From Rosistilla ulvae (lineage in GTDB: Bacteria; Planctomycetota; Planctomycetia; Pirellulales; Pirellulaceae): a stretch of DNA of 64,000 bases. The stretch spans positions 6,945,798-7,009,797 of the forward strand of contig NZ_CP036261.1 of NCBI RefSeq assembly GCF_007741475.1, written 5' to 3'. The notes beneath the pieces are model-generated. The model worked only from the letters and a program-made list of their open reading frames with translations, did no database searches and was not told the origin of the DNA. Positions 20,685-29,117 of the stretch are shown here, one piece after another. Position 1 is the first letter of the stretch. Every line of letters begins with the position of its first letter. A program made the position numbers and the translations under genes.

Positions 20685-21284
20685 ATGTTTGCTGACTTCA
20701 AAACAGGCCTGCTCATCACACTCGGCGCAATTTTGGGTTGCGGCCAACAGCCTGTCGAGACGGGCCCCGTCCTGATCCCTATCCGAGGAACGTTGACGCT
20801 CGACGGTCAGCCATTGCCCTTCAAGAGCGTGCAATTATCCCCGACCGCGGGAACCGCCGGACGCGGCGCGGCAGCCTTCTCCGACGGACAAGGGAGATTT
20901 CAAATGAAAGCGATCATCTCCGATGCCATCGAAGATTTTGCCGGATGCCCCCCAGGACGCTACCGCATCGTGGTCACGGAACCATTGATTCCAATTTCGG
21001 ATCGGGACTTCGAAGCAGCCCATCAGGAAATGATAGAGGAAGCCCGTGAACCCGAAGTCGCGATCTTGCTCTCCGAACCCAACCCAAACAGCACCATCCC
21101 CGACGCCTACAAAACCGACCACACTTCGCCACTAGAGATTGTGATCGATCAACAAACCCAAACGCTAGCTATCGAACTCGATTCGAAAGCCATTCCCCGC
21201 GCCGCCCCCGAGGCGACTCCACCGTCGAATGACACTCAAGAGAGCTCCTCCGAAGAACAGCAAAACGAGACAACTCCAGAATAA
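20685..21284 (+). CDS. Lipoprotein paired with DUF1559, copy 1
   Basis: 199 residues from the ATG at 20685; an in-frame ATG at 20667 is the alternative. I prefer 20685 because the paralogue at 23126 also begins MF-FK and a GGGCAG ribosome-like site precedes it. The leader ends in a lipobox (GAILGC, Cys at 19). A carboxypeptidase-regulatory-like beta domain follows: PIRGTLTLDGQPLPFKSVQL, then SDGQGRF and GCPPGRYRIVV. The C-terminal 30 residues are Ser/Glu/Gln-rich and disordered. The gene lies 75 nt after the DUF1559 gene, so the two form a cassette. It is probably membrane-anchored on the periplasmic side. Confidence 0.85.
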   Translation: MFADFKTGLLITLGAILGCGQQPVETGPVLIPIRGTLTLDGQPLPFKSVQLSPTAGTAGRGAAAFSDGQGRFQMKAIISDAIEDFAGCPPGRYRIVVTEPLIPISDRDFEAAHQEMIEEAREPEVAILLSEPNPNSTIPDAYKTDHTSPLEIVIDQQTQTLAIELDSKAIPRAAPEATPPSNDTQESSSEEQQNETTPE

Positions 21285-21973
21285 GCAAGCAGCGACACAC
21301 AAAAGAGAAAGCACACAGCACAACACTTACCACGAACGACACATACACAGACACCAACACGCCAAACAACAGAAACACGCACCGAAGACAAACGCCGAAA
21401 CATTTATCATGCCTCATGGGTGCCGCGACATGCGAACCACGATTCCAGACTGTAGCGAACAGTAACCAGAACCGATGAACCCTCCCTGGCTACGGAACCT
21501 CAAACCACACTAAGGCCCCTGCAGGGTGGACCATCCACCCATAGTGATTCCCGACGCTGCAATGCGGCTAACCACACCGCAACCGTCATGAGTAACCGCG
21601 GCAGAGGCTACCAAGCGGGACCAACACCGCCCAAGCCACACAGCTTACACACTCCGCCGAACACACTATCCACTGATACACACGACACATGACCTTTCGT
21701 TCATGCATCGAATACACCCCCGGAAAAACATCGCATTTCTTCGAAAGAAAACGTTTTCACTCCAACGTGAGACTGCTACATTCAGACAGTCCGACATGTC
21801 TTACATTAGAACATTTAAGGCAGACAATTGTTTCATATCCAATCCCGAATCCATCCCGTGCAGGGTCATTCCACACCGCAATTGAAGTCCACATAAATCG
21901 GCGCTGCACAGAATCGTAAGCGAAGCTGCAAATCACGATCTGTTTTTTTCTCATCTCTCCCAGGAGACGTCCG
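21285..21973. other. Intergenic region with A/C-biased tract
   Basis: 690 nt between the two DUF1559 cassettes. The first part (21285-21420) is made almost only of A and C on this strand, with very few T or G, unlike any neighbour. No convincing gene is present; short open frames lack codon structure. The end carries the CCCAGGAGACG ribosome site for copy 2. Confidence 0.6.
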
Positions 21974-22978
21974 ATGTTTGTAAAAAGAAGAGCGTTCACC
22001 CTCGTAGAACTACTTGTTGTGATCGCGATCATTGGGATCTTAGTGGGCCTGCTGCTGCCAGCGGTTCAGGCGGCTCGCGAAGCGGCTCGGCGGATGCAGT
22101 GTGGCAACAACATGAAGCAACTCGGCCTGGCGCTGCACAATTATGTGGACACCTACCAAAAGTTCCCCGCCTCCAGCCGCGGATACAGCGGATGTGTTGG
22201 CAACGCAGTCAACGGTGAGATCAAAAACGCCAGCGGCCTCGTTGCGTTGCTTCCCTACATCGAGCTGCAAAACGTCTACGACCAGTTCAATCACGACGAA
22301 GCCTTTGCCGTTACCAGTTCGGGGCAACGTGCGACCGGAACCGTGATCGGCGACCCAGCGACCAACGGAAATGCGGCCCTTGCCGAACTGGAACTCGACG
22401 TCTTCGCATGCCCTTCGGACAGCAACCCCGTCAAAGGTCGCTTGGTTGGAAACCACTACGGGCCTGCGCCAGGATTTTCGGGCGCCGCAACCAACTATGA
22501 CTTTATCGTCGCAGCCAGCCCTGAATTCGGCACCTGCAACAGCTACGCAACCACCAGCAGCACAACCAAGCGGATGTTTGGTGGCGACGTCAACACCCGG
22601 ATGGCCGAAGTCATCGACGGGCTAACAAACACCTTCATGGTCGGCGAAACGACGCGACACCACGTCAATGGGGCCGCCCTGGCTTGGTCCTATCGCGGCT
22701 GGGTCATGACGGGCGTCGACCCGTATTACAACGGAACCAACGGCGGAATCAACGTCTGGCACCAACCTTGGGTTCACCCCACCTGGCAGAGCCCACCCTT
22801 CGTCCCAATGCGCGGCCGCGCTCGCAGTTGGTGGGTTTCGTCGGCCAGTTTGCATCCCGGCGGATGCCACTTTGTCATGGGGGACGCTTCGGTCCAGTTC
22901 ATTAACGAAACGATCGACAAGCCGACTCTGTTGAACCTAACGGTCATGGCCGACGGACAAGTCGTCACGCTTCCGTAG
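21974..22978 (+). CDS. DUF1559 prepilin-like protein, copy 2
   Basis: 334 residues. The leader RRAFTLVELLVVIAIIGI carries Glu+5 of a prepilin but Ala rather than Gly before Phe, so cleavage efficiency may differ from copy 1. The remaining protein follows copy 1 almost residue for residue without gaps (LPAVQAAREAARRMQCGNN; CVGNAVNGEIKNA; identical last 40 residues). Differences cluster at about 115-125, 155-165 and 195-260, as expected for exposed loops. The ribosome site AGGAGA is 8 nt upstream. With the lipoprotein at 23126 it forms the second half of a tandem duplication. Confidence 0.95.
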   Translation: MFVKRRAFTLVELLVVIAIIGILVGLLLPAVQAAREAARRMQCGNNMKQLGLALHNYVDTYQKFPASSRGYSGCVGNAVNGEIKNASGLVALLPYIELQNVYDQFNHDEAFAVTSSGQRATGTVIGDPATNGNAALAELELDVFACPSDSNPVKGRLVGNHYGPAPGFSGAATNYDFIVAASPEFGTCNSYATTSSTTKRMFGGDVNTRMAEVIDGLTNTFMVGETTRHHVNGAALAWSYRGWVMTGVDPYYNGTNGGINVWHQPWVHPTWQSPPFVPMRGRARSWWVSSASLHPGGCHFVMGDASVQFINETIDKPTLLNLTVMADGQVVTLP

Positions 22979-23005
22979 TAGGCGTTCACAGATCAACTTA
23001 CATTT

Positions 23006-23030
23006 CACCCTCCGGCGCGGCGGGAGGGTG
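23006..23030 (+). promoter_or_regulatory. Stem-loop between DUF1559 copy 2 and its lipoprotein
   Basis: CACCCTCC (23006-23013) pairs with GGAGGGTG (23023-23030) across a 9-nt GC-rich loop. It sits in the same place as the hairpin after copy 1, but the sequence is unrelated, which suggests the structure is what is conserved. Confidence 0.65.
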
Positions 23031-23125
23031 GGATTGGGGAACTGCATTTAAAAAGGGCACTCCCCACCACTCTTCACTCGAACACTCTATTCCGATTTGT
23101 CTTTTAAAGTTAACAGGTGAGTTTG

Positions 23126-23641
23126 ATGTTCAAATTTGTAAAAGTCAGTCTTATCGCGGGAGTCGTTGCGATTGCGGGCTGCGGTGACGCGGGGCCGCCA
23201 CGCGTTCCGATCACCGGGACGCTGACGCTCGATGGGGAACCACTGGCATTCAAGAGCCTGACGTTAACACCGATCGAAGGGACCACCGGCAATGGTGCTT
23301 CGGGATACTCCGACGGCCAAGGGAAATACCAAGTCCTAGCGATGGTTCCCGGCGCAGTGCAAGACTTCAATGGCTGCCCGCCGGGACGTTATCGCGTAAC
23401 GGTCTCCGAACCGTTGATCCCGATCACCGATGCCGACTTCAAGACGGCTAGCGATGGTCAAGTAATCGACAGCAACGAACCGGCGGCGGCGGTCTTCATG
23501 CCAACCGCGCCGAGGAAAAAGAAGCAGGCAAAGGGAGCGATCCCCAGCGTCTACGCCTCAGGTACGATGTCGCCACTCGTGATCGACGTCGCCGAAGGGA
23601 ACGAATTGATCGACCTAGCGCTCGCATCGACAGCAAAATAG
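23126..23641 (+). CDS. Lipoprotein paired with DUF1559, copy 2
   Basis: 171 residues from the ATG at 23126, with AGGTGAG just upstream. Lipobox VAIAGC puts the lipidated Cys near 19. The body PITGTLTLDGEPLAFKSLTL, SDGQGKYQ and GCPPGRYRVTVSEPLIPI closely matches copy 1. It lacks the long Ser/Glu tail of copy 1 and has a basic patch (PRKKKQAKG) instead. Likely a periplasm-facing anchored partner of the DUF1559 protein. It begins 147 nt after that gene with a hairpin between. Confidence 0.88.
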   Translation: MFKFVKVSLIAGVVAIAGCGDAGPPRVPITGTLTLDGEPLAFKSLTLTPIEGTTGNGASGYSDGQGKYQVLAMVPGAVQDFNGCPPGRYRVTVSEPLIPITDADFKTASDGQVIDSNEPAAAVFMPTAPRKKKQAKGAIPSVYASGTMSPLVIDVAEGNELIDLALASTAK

Positions 23642-23692
23642 GTTCACTCCGCCGCTGCGATCGCTCGCAATCCGTCCCAACGCGACGATCGA

Positions 23693-24574
23693 CTAGATCT
23701 GGTCGTATGGCAACTCGAACAGCTCGTTGGCAACTTCGATCTGCCCAGTCTCTAATCCTTTTCGGAACCAGTAGGCTCGCTGCTTGCTGGTTCCGTGCGT
23801 AAAGGCATCGGGAACGACGCGTCCCTGCATCTGTTGTTGCAAGCGATCGTCGCCGATCGCTTGAGCGCATCGCATCGCCTCTTCGACATCGCCAGCGTCC
23901 AAGAAGGACTTCATCTTTTGGCCGTGATGCGCCCAGACGCCGGCGAGAAAATCGGCCTGCAATTCCAACCGTACACTCAACCGATTTGCCGCCACCTTGT
24001 CGACACCCTGCTGACTGCGGTGAACCTGGTCGGAAATGCCCAGCATATTTTGCACGTGATGCGCGACTTCGTGAGCGATCACGTAAGCCATCGCAAAGTC
24101 CCCTTTGGCTCCAAATTGATTCTGCAGCTGTTCGAAGAACGACATGTCCAGATAAACCTGATCGTCGCCAGGGCAATAAAACGGGCCCGTCGCGCTGCTG
24201 GCCATCCCACAAGCCGACGAGACCTGATCGCGGAACAGGACCAACTTCGGTTCGGGATACCGCTTCCCGATCTGCTCGGTGAACAACTTGTTCCAGACAT
24301 CTTCGGTGTCGGCCAACACCACCGAGACAAACTGCTTCAGCTCGCGTTCGGCTTCGCTATCTTCGACCGGCACGTTTTGCGGCGCACCGGCTTGCTGTTG
24401 CGCCTGCTGCTGTTGCACCTGTTGGATCAATTGCTGCGGGTCTTTCCCCATCATCAGCCCCAACACGACCATGACCAAAATCATCAGCCCGCCCCCACCG
24501 GCAACCGCGGGCCCCGCCCCCATGGCGCGTCGATCTTCAATATTTTCGCTCTCTCGTCTTCCACGCCAACGCAT
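23693..24574 (-). CDS. Neutral zinc metallopeptidase (YpfJ family)
   Basis: 293 residues from the ATG at 24574, chosen because MRWRGRRESENIEDRR is the conserved start of this family; the frame upstream is not coding. A transmembrane segment at about 25-42 is followed by a Gln-rich linker (QQVQQQQAQQQAG). Then comes the zinc-binding HEVAH at 168-172 in MAYVIAHEVAHHVQNMLG, with a later ELQADFLAGVWAHH that supplies the third ligand region. Membrane-anchored with the catalytic part probably outside the cytoplasm. Substrate unknown. Divergent from asnB. Confidence 0.92.
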   Translation of the reverse strand: MRWRGRRESENIEDRRAMGAGPAVAGGGGLMILVMVVLGLMMGKDPQQLIQQVQQQQAQQQAGAPQNVPVEDSEAERELKQFVSVVLADTEDVWNKLFTEQIGKRYPEPKLVLFRDQVSSACGMASSATGPFYCPGDDQVYLDMSFFEQLQNQFGAKGDFAMAYVIAHEVAHHVQNMLGISDQVHRSQQGVDKVAANRLSVRLELQADFLAGVWAHHGQKMKSFLDAGDVEEAMRCAQAIGDDRLQQQMQGRVVPDAFTHGTSKQRAYWFRKGLETGQIEVANELFELPYDQI

Positions 24575-24815
24575 CGGATTATCCTGAAAAGGTTTCTTAT
24601 AAACGCTGCGCCGGAAGCAGAGAGCACCGGGCTCAGCCAGCCAATAGTTGTTATCATACGTCGCAAACCAGTCTACCCAAAGCGTTGCACATTGACATTC
24701 GATTGGGCGGCTTTCCATTGTTGCAACAACCACGACAATGGGAATGGCGGCGTTCGGTGAACCGTCCCTTTCGCGATTCCTTTTCGTTCCTGCTCTATCA
24801 CCCCAAAAAAGCTTT

Positions 24816-26723
24816 ATGTGCGGCATCACCGGCGGACTCTGGACTCACCCGCAACATTCGATCTCCGCCGACGTCCTGCAACGGATGACCGAAGCGATCC
24901 GCCACCGCGGCCCCGACGACAGCGGAACCCATGTCGAAGCGATGCGGACCGATCCGTCGGGCCCCGTCCCCGGCGTGGCCCTTGGGTTTCGGCGATTGAG
25001 CATCATCGATCTCGCCGGCGGCCACCAACCGATGAGCAACGAAGACGGTTCGATCTGGATGGTCTTCAACGGCGAGATCTACAATTTTGGCGACCTCCGC
25101 CGACGTCTCGAAGGAGCCGGCCATCGTTTTGGTTCCTCCAGCGATGGCGAATCGATCTTGCACCTGTACGAAGACCTGGGGGTCGAGTGTTTCTCGCACC
25201 TCAACGGAATGTTTGCCGTCGCGATCTGGGACCGCAACCGCCGCCGGATCGTGCTGGCGCGCGATCGCTTGGGCCAGAAACCGCTGCACTACACGGTGCA
25301 AGACGATCGACTGCTGTTTGCCAGCGAACTGAAGTCGCTGATGGAGGTGCCGGGGCTGCGCCGGGAGATCGATCCGTCGGCGATCGATGAATTCCTGACC
25401 TACCAATACGTCCCACACCCGAACACGATTTATCGCGATATTCACAAGCTGCCGCCGGGACACTTTGCTGTCTTCGAAGACGAACACTTGAGCGTCAAGC
25501 GATACTGGGATATCGATCTCGCCAAAGAAACGCCGATGACGCAGGAGGAGGCGTCCGAGCAACTGCGGGAACTGCTCTCCGATTCGGTGCGGCTGCGATT
25601 GCAATCCGACGTTCCGCTGGGAGCGTTCCTCTCCGGCGGGATCGATTCGTCGCTGATCGTCGCTCTGGCTCAACAGCAGCGCGACGATCCGATCCGCACC
25701 TTCAGCATCGGTTTTCCGCTGAAGGATTTCGACGAGACTCACTACGCCAAACAAGTCGCCGACCATCTGGGAACCCAGCACACACGGTTCGAAGTCCAGC
25801 CGAACGCGGTCGACGTGATCGACAAATTGGTCTGGCACTACGACGAACCGTTTGGCGATTCGAGCGCCATTCCAACCTGGTACCTGTCGGAACTGACCCG
25901 CCGCGAAGTGACCGTGGCGCTCTCGGGCGACGGCGGCGACGAACTGTTCGCCGGCTACGATCGCTACCGAGCGTTGTGGATCAGCCGCCAGATGGATCGG
26001 ATGTTGCCGATGCGCGGAATGCTGGGAGCCAAGTGGATCCAGCGGCTCCCCGATTCGACGCGGCAGCGTTCCCTGATCCGCCGTGGCAAGCGGTTCTGCG
26101 ACGCGATCAGCCAACCGCCGGCGCGGCGCTTCATGAACTGGTTGCAGATCTTCCCCGAAGCGCTCCGAGGCGAGATCTACAACGAGGACTTCGTTAAGCA
26201 GTTGCCGGGGGACGATCCGTTCGAGTTCTTCCACATGGCCTGGAAACAGTCGGGGAATCGGGACGACGTCACCAAAGCATCGCTAGCCGATCTGATGACC
26301 TACCTGCCATGCGATCTGTGCACGAAAGTCGATATCGCGTCGATGGCTCACGGATTGGAGGTCCGCCAACCGATGCTCGACTACCGCGTCGTGGAACTCG
26401 CCGCGCGGATGCCGGTGAAATGGAAGTTCCGCGGCAAGCGCGGCAAACTGATCCTGGACGACACCTTCGGATCGATGATCCCCAAAAACATCTGGACTCG
26501 CAAAAAGATGGGCTTCGGCATCCCGATCGCCGCCTGGTTCAAGAACGAATGGCGGCCGATGTTACACGACCACCTGCTGGCTCCCGACGCCAAGCATCAA
26601 CAATTCTTCCGCCCCGAAGTCGTCGCCAAGATGGTCCACGATCACGAGACCGGCGCAGTGAATCACGGCTACCGATTGTGGAACCTGCTGATCCTCGAAA
26701 AATGGCTCCGCCGCTGGACCTAA
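24816..26723 (+). CDS. asnB: Asparagine synthase (glutamine-hydrolysing)
   Basis: 635 residues from the ATG at 24816, which makes Cys2 the N-terminal nucleophile (MCGITGG) of the class II glutaminase domain. RHRGPDDSG and NGEIYNF are glutaminase landmarks. The synthetase domain begins near 210 with the PP-loop FLSGGIDSSLIVAL (about 268-280) and SGDGGDELFAGYDRY. It transfers glutamine nitrogen to an acyl-adenylate, classically aspartate. The domain layout also fits asparagine synthase-like enzymes of surface polysaccharide or exopeptide clusters, but no such cluster surrounds it. It is intact and standalone. Confidence 0.95.
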   Translation: MCGITGGLWTHPQHSISADVLQRMTEAIRHRGPDDSGTHVEAMRTDPSGPVPGVALGFRRLSIIDLAGGHQPMSNEDGSIWMVFNGEIYNFGDLRRRLEGAGHRFGSSSDGESILHLYEDLGVECFSHLNGMFAVAIWDRNRRRIVLARDRLGQKPLHYTVQDDRLLFASELKSLMEVPGLRREIDPSAIDEFLTYQYVPHPNTIYRDIHKLPPGHFAVFEDEHLSVKRYWDIDLAKETPMTQEEASEQLRELLSDSVRLRLQSDVPLGAFLSGGIDSSLIVALAQQQRDDPIRTFSIGFPLKDFDETHYAKQVADHLGTQHTRFEVQPNAVDVIDKLVWHYDEPFGDSSAIPTWYLSELTRREVTVALSGDGGDELFAGYDRYRALWISRQMDRMLPMRGMLGAKWIQRLPDSTRQRSLIRRGKRFCDAISQPPARRFMNWLQIFPEALRGEIYNEDFVKQLPGDDPFEFFHMAWKQSGNRDDVTKASLADLMTYLPCDLCTKVDIASMAHGLEVRQPMLDYRVVELAARMPVKWKFRGKRGKLILDDTFGSMIPKNIWTRKKMGFGIPIAAWFKNEWRPMLHDHLLAPDAKHQQFFRPEVVAKMVHDHETGAVNHGYRLWNLLILEKWLRRWT

Positions 26724-27302
26724 ATATCAGACGCGAACAGAGAAGTCCGCGCGGATAGCACAGAGAAGGGCAGAATGAACATCTCATTCTTCGTCATATC
26801 GCCCCCGTCATCCTGCCATCCTCTTCTCTTTGTAGCCATTGCGGATCTTCCTAAATGGCGGAGCCATGGCAGCATAAAGCCTGGGACGCGAGTCCTGTCG
26901 GTTATACATAAGTCAGTTTTTATCCCCGAAGGGATTGCAGCCATTAGCCGTAGGTAAGCGAAGCGCCACCTACGGAAAATGCCAAACAAACAGGTTTTCG
27001 ACGCCGAAGGGTGTCACAGCAATCAGGCTGATCGGGCTGCGACCATCTTCGGGGTCGTATATCGCGTCGCTTTTCGTCATCCGGTGGTGTTCGCTGCGCT
27101 CGACCGCCGGCTAATGGCTTTAACGCTTTCGGCGTAGGTTGACTTGCGTATAACTGTCAGGACGCGAGTCCCAGGAAAACGGCAACATCGCAGAACGAAG
27201 TCGCGGAGCGACGGCAGATGTTCGCTCGCAGAACGCCAAACGCAGGCAGCAAGTTTTGGCAGAATGATAGGGGCAGAACGCTATGCGAAGCCAGAAGGTT
27301 TC
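26724..27302. repeat. Intergenic region with hairpin repeats
   Basis: About 580 nt with no gene. It holds two members of the dispersed hairpin family: CCGTAGGT/ACCTACGG at 26948-26975 with GCGAAGCG in the loop, and CCGGTGGTGTTCGCTGCGCT at 27081 with its pairing arm ACCGCCGG ending at 27110. The second is almost the same as the element at 11412-11442. Phrases such as GGGACGCGAGTCC occur twice (near 26882 and 27160). Confidence 0.75.
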
Positions 27303-27662
27303 CTACTGCCGATCGAGCCACTGTTGCACTCGGTCCTGCCAGGCTTGAACGGTCGGTTGCAGTTGATCGTACAACGCGACGGCGTCGGAGACGCGCGACT
27401 CGCGGCCACAGCGTTCGATCTCTTCGGCCAGAGCGACTTCGTCTCCGCTGGAGACATATTTGAGACACGACTTCAGCGTATGACCGTAGCGCTCGATCTC
27501 TTTCGGCGTGCCGCCAGCGATCGCCACTCGCAACCGCTGCGAAACGTCGGGCAGCTCCATCACCAAGCCTTCGGCAACGGCAACCATCGATTCGTGGTGA
27601 TTCCCCGTGCACTCACCCAGGCGATCGATCCACGGCTTGTCGTCTTTTGGTAATTCGCTCAT
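27303..27662 (-). CDS. Hpt (histidine phosphotransfer) domain protein
   Basis: 119 residues. Predicted all-helical with the phospho-accepting His at 61 in YGHTLKSCLKYV, the normal H-x-LK-(G/S) Hpt signature, followed by the usual second long helix. A standalone Hpt shuttles phosphoryl groups between a hybrid kinase and a response regulator. No kinase gene is nearby, so the partner is unknown; the receiver-ATPase at 2417-3376 is too distant to claim. Confidence 0.85.
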   Translation of the reverse strand: MSELPKDDKPWIDRLGECTGNHHESMVAVAEGLVMELPDVSQRLRVAIAGGTPKEIERYGHTLKSCLKYVSSGDEVALAEEIERCGRESRVSDAVALYDQLQPTVQAWQDRVQQWLDRQ

Positions 27663-27823
27663 ATAACCTTCGCGGCGCTACCGCCGTATTTCCTTTTGCC
27701 TACTATCCATCCTAACACGCGGCCTGGGCAAAAGCGATCCGATTCGATCGGCTAACCAAGGGCTATCAAGCGGTTCTTCTCCAGCGAATACCTCCAATCG
27801 AAACACCAACTCGCCCCGATCGG

Positions 27824-29104
27824 CTAACTCGGCTGTAAACCGGTCAACGTACCGACGCCGCTAGAGAACTGATCGACCGCTAGCCCCAAGTGCTGTAGAT
27901 AACTGACCATTAAATTTCCAAGCGGTGGCGATTTCTCGGATTCAAACCGCAGATGCTGCCCGTGCCGGAAGTGGCCTCCGGCGGCGATGATCGGCAGATT
28001 CGTGTTGTTGTGGCTCGAAGCGTTCCCCAAATTGGAGCCCATCAAGATGGCGGTCTGATCCAACAAACTGTGCTCACCCTCGCGAACCGCTTCCAGCTTG
28101 CTCAACAGCTCACCAAACAACCGCATCTCCTCGCGTTCGATGATCGCCAGCATCTCGATCTTTTCCGGATTCCGCCCGTGATGGCTCAAGTTGTGCCAGC
28201 CGTCGTCGACCCCTTTCAGCGACACAACCTCGTTGCCGCCGGCCCCGATCAAGGTGATCAATCGCGTCGAATCGGTTTGAATCGCCAGAAAGATCATCTC
28301 GAACATCAGTCCCATGATCCCCGTGAAATCGGCCCGATCGGTGATGTCGGTCGGCGGCTTGCGATCGACGACCGGTTTGGGCTGCGTCGCCCACTGCGCC
28401 GCGCTGACCAACCGCTGTTCCAGCTCGCGAACGCTGGTCAGGTACTGATCTAGCGTTTGATTGTCCTGACGTCCCACGCGACGAGCGACGCCACGCGTCT
28501 GATCGCGGACCAAATCCATGATGCTCTGCCCATCTTCGATCCGCCGGATTTGATCGGCTTGCTCCGCCGGCGTTCCCGCTAAAAACAGCTTGGCAAACAA
28601 TTGCGACGGACGCGATTGAGCGGGAATCTGCACGCCCGATCGCGTGTACGAAAGACTCGATCGGCCGGCCGAAAGGGCCAGCGAAGCAAACCGCGTTTGA
28701 TGACCGATCTGTTCGGCGGCGAACTGGTCGACCGAAATCGTGTTCTGGAAATTCGGCTGACCGGGATGAGCCGCTCCGGTCAAAAAGCTCTTCTCCGCGC
28801 TATGCCCTCCGTCGACATCGGGATGGTGCAGCCCCGAGATCACCGTGAACTTGTCCCGCAGCGGCTGCAGCGGTTCCAGATAGGGCGTGACTTCGTAATC
28901 GGTTCCCGATTGGCTGGGGAACAGGTAGGGCGTGTGGATTCCCAGCGGAGCGCAGATCGCCAACATTCGGCGAACATCCCCTTTCCCTGATTCCCCCGGC
29001 GCAGCTCCGGCAGTGCTACCGGACATCGATTGCAGCATCGGCAGCGCCATCGAAACCGCACCGCCGCGCAACATCGTCCGTCGTCGCAAAACAGATCTCA
29101 TCAT
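27824..29104 (-). CDS. DUF1552 family protein
   Basis: 426 residues. The leader RRRTMLRGGAVSMALPMLQ resembles a Tat signal. DUF1552 signatures include MLAICAPLGIHTPYLFP, SGLHHPDVDGGHSAEKSFLTG and the C-terminal GSNLGNASSHNNTNLPIIAAGG. The family is related to DUF1501/alkaline phosphatase folds and is exported. It lies 13 nt downstream of the DUF1592-group cytochrome protein, the standard planctomycete pair, so both are almost certainly one operon. The reaction is unknown. Confidence 0.93.
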   Translation of the reverse strand: MMRSVLRRRTMLRGGAVSMALPMLQSMSGSTAGAAPGESGKGDVRRMLAICAPLGIHTPYLFPSQSGTDYEVTPYLEPLQPLRDKFTVISGLHHPDVDGGHSAEKSFLTGAAHPGQPNFQNTISVDQFAAEQIGHQTRFASLALSAGRSSLSYTRSGVQIPAQSRPSQLFAKLFLAGTPAEQADQIRRIEDGQSIMDLVRDQTRGVARRVGRQDNQTLDQYLTSVRELEQRLVSAAQWATQPKPVVDRKPPTDITDRADFTGIMGLMFEMIFLAIQTDSTRLITLIGAGGNEVVSLKGVDDGWHNLSHHGRNPEKIEMLAIIEREEMRLFGELLSKLEAVREGEHSLLDQTAILMGSNLGNASSHNNTNLPIIAAGGHFRHGQHLRFESEKSPPLGNLMVSYLQHLGLAVDQFSSGVGTLTGLQPS

Positions 29105-29117
29105 GACGCTCCCAACA

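Noticed and set aside
25780-25800. GGTTCGAAGTCC as a tRNA T-arm
   Set aside because: It lies inside asnB and no clover-leaf can be built around it.
24798-26234. 478-codon minus-strand frame opposite asnB
   Set aside because: Caused by the GC-rich third positions of asnB; no domain, no start context.
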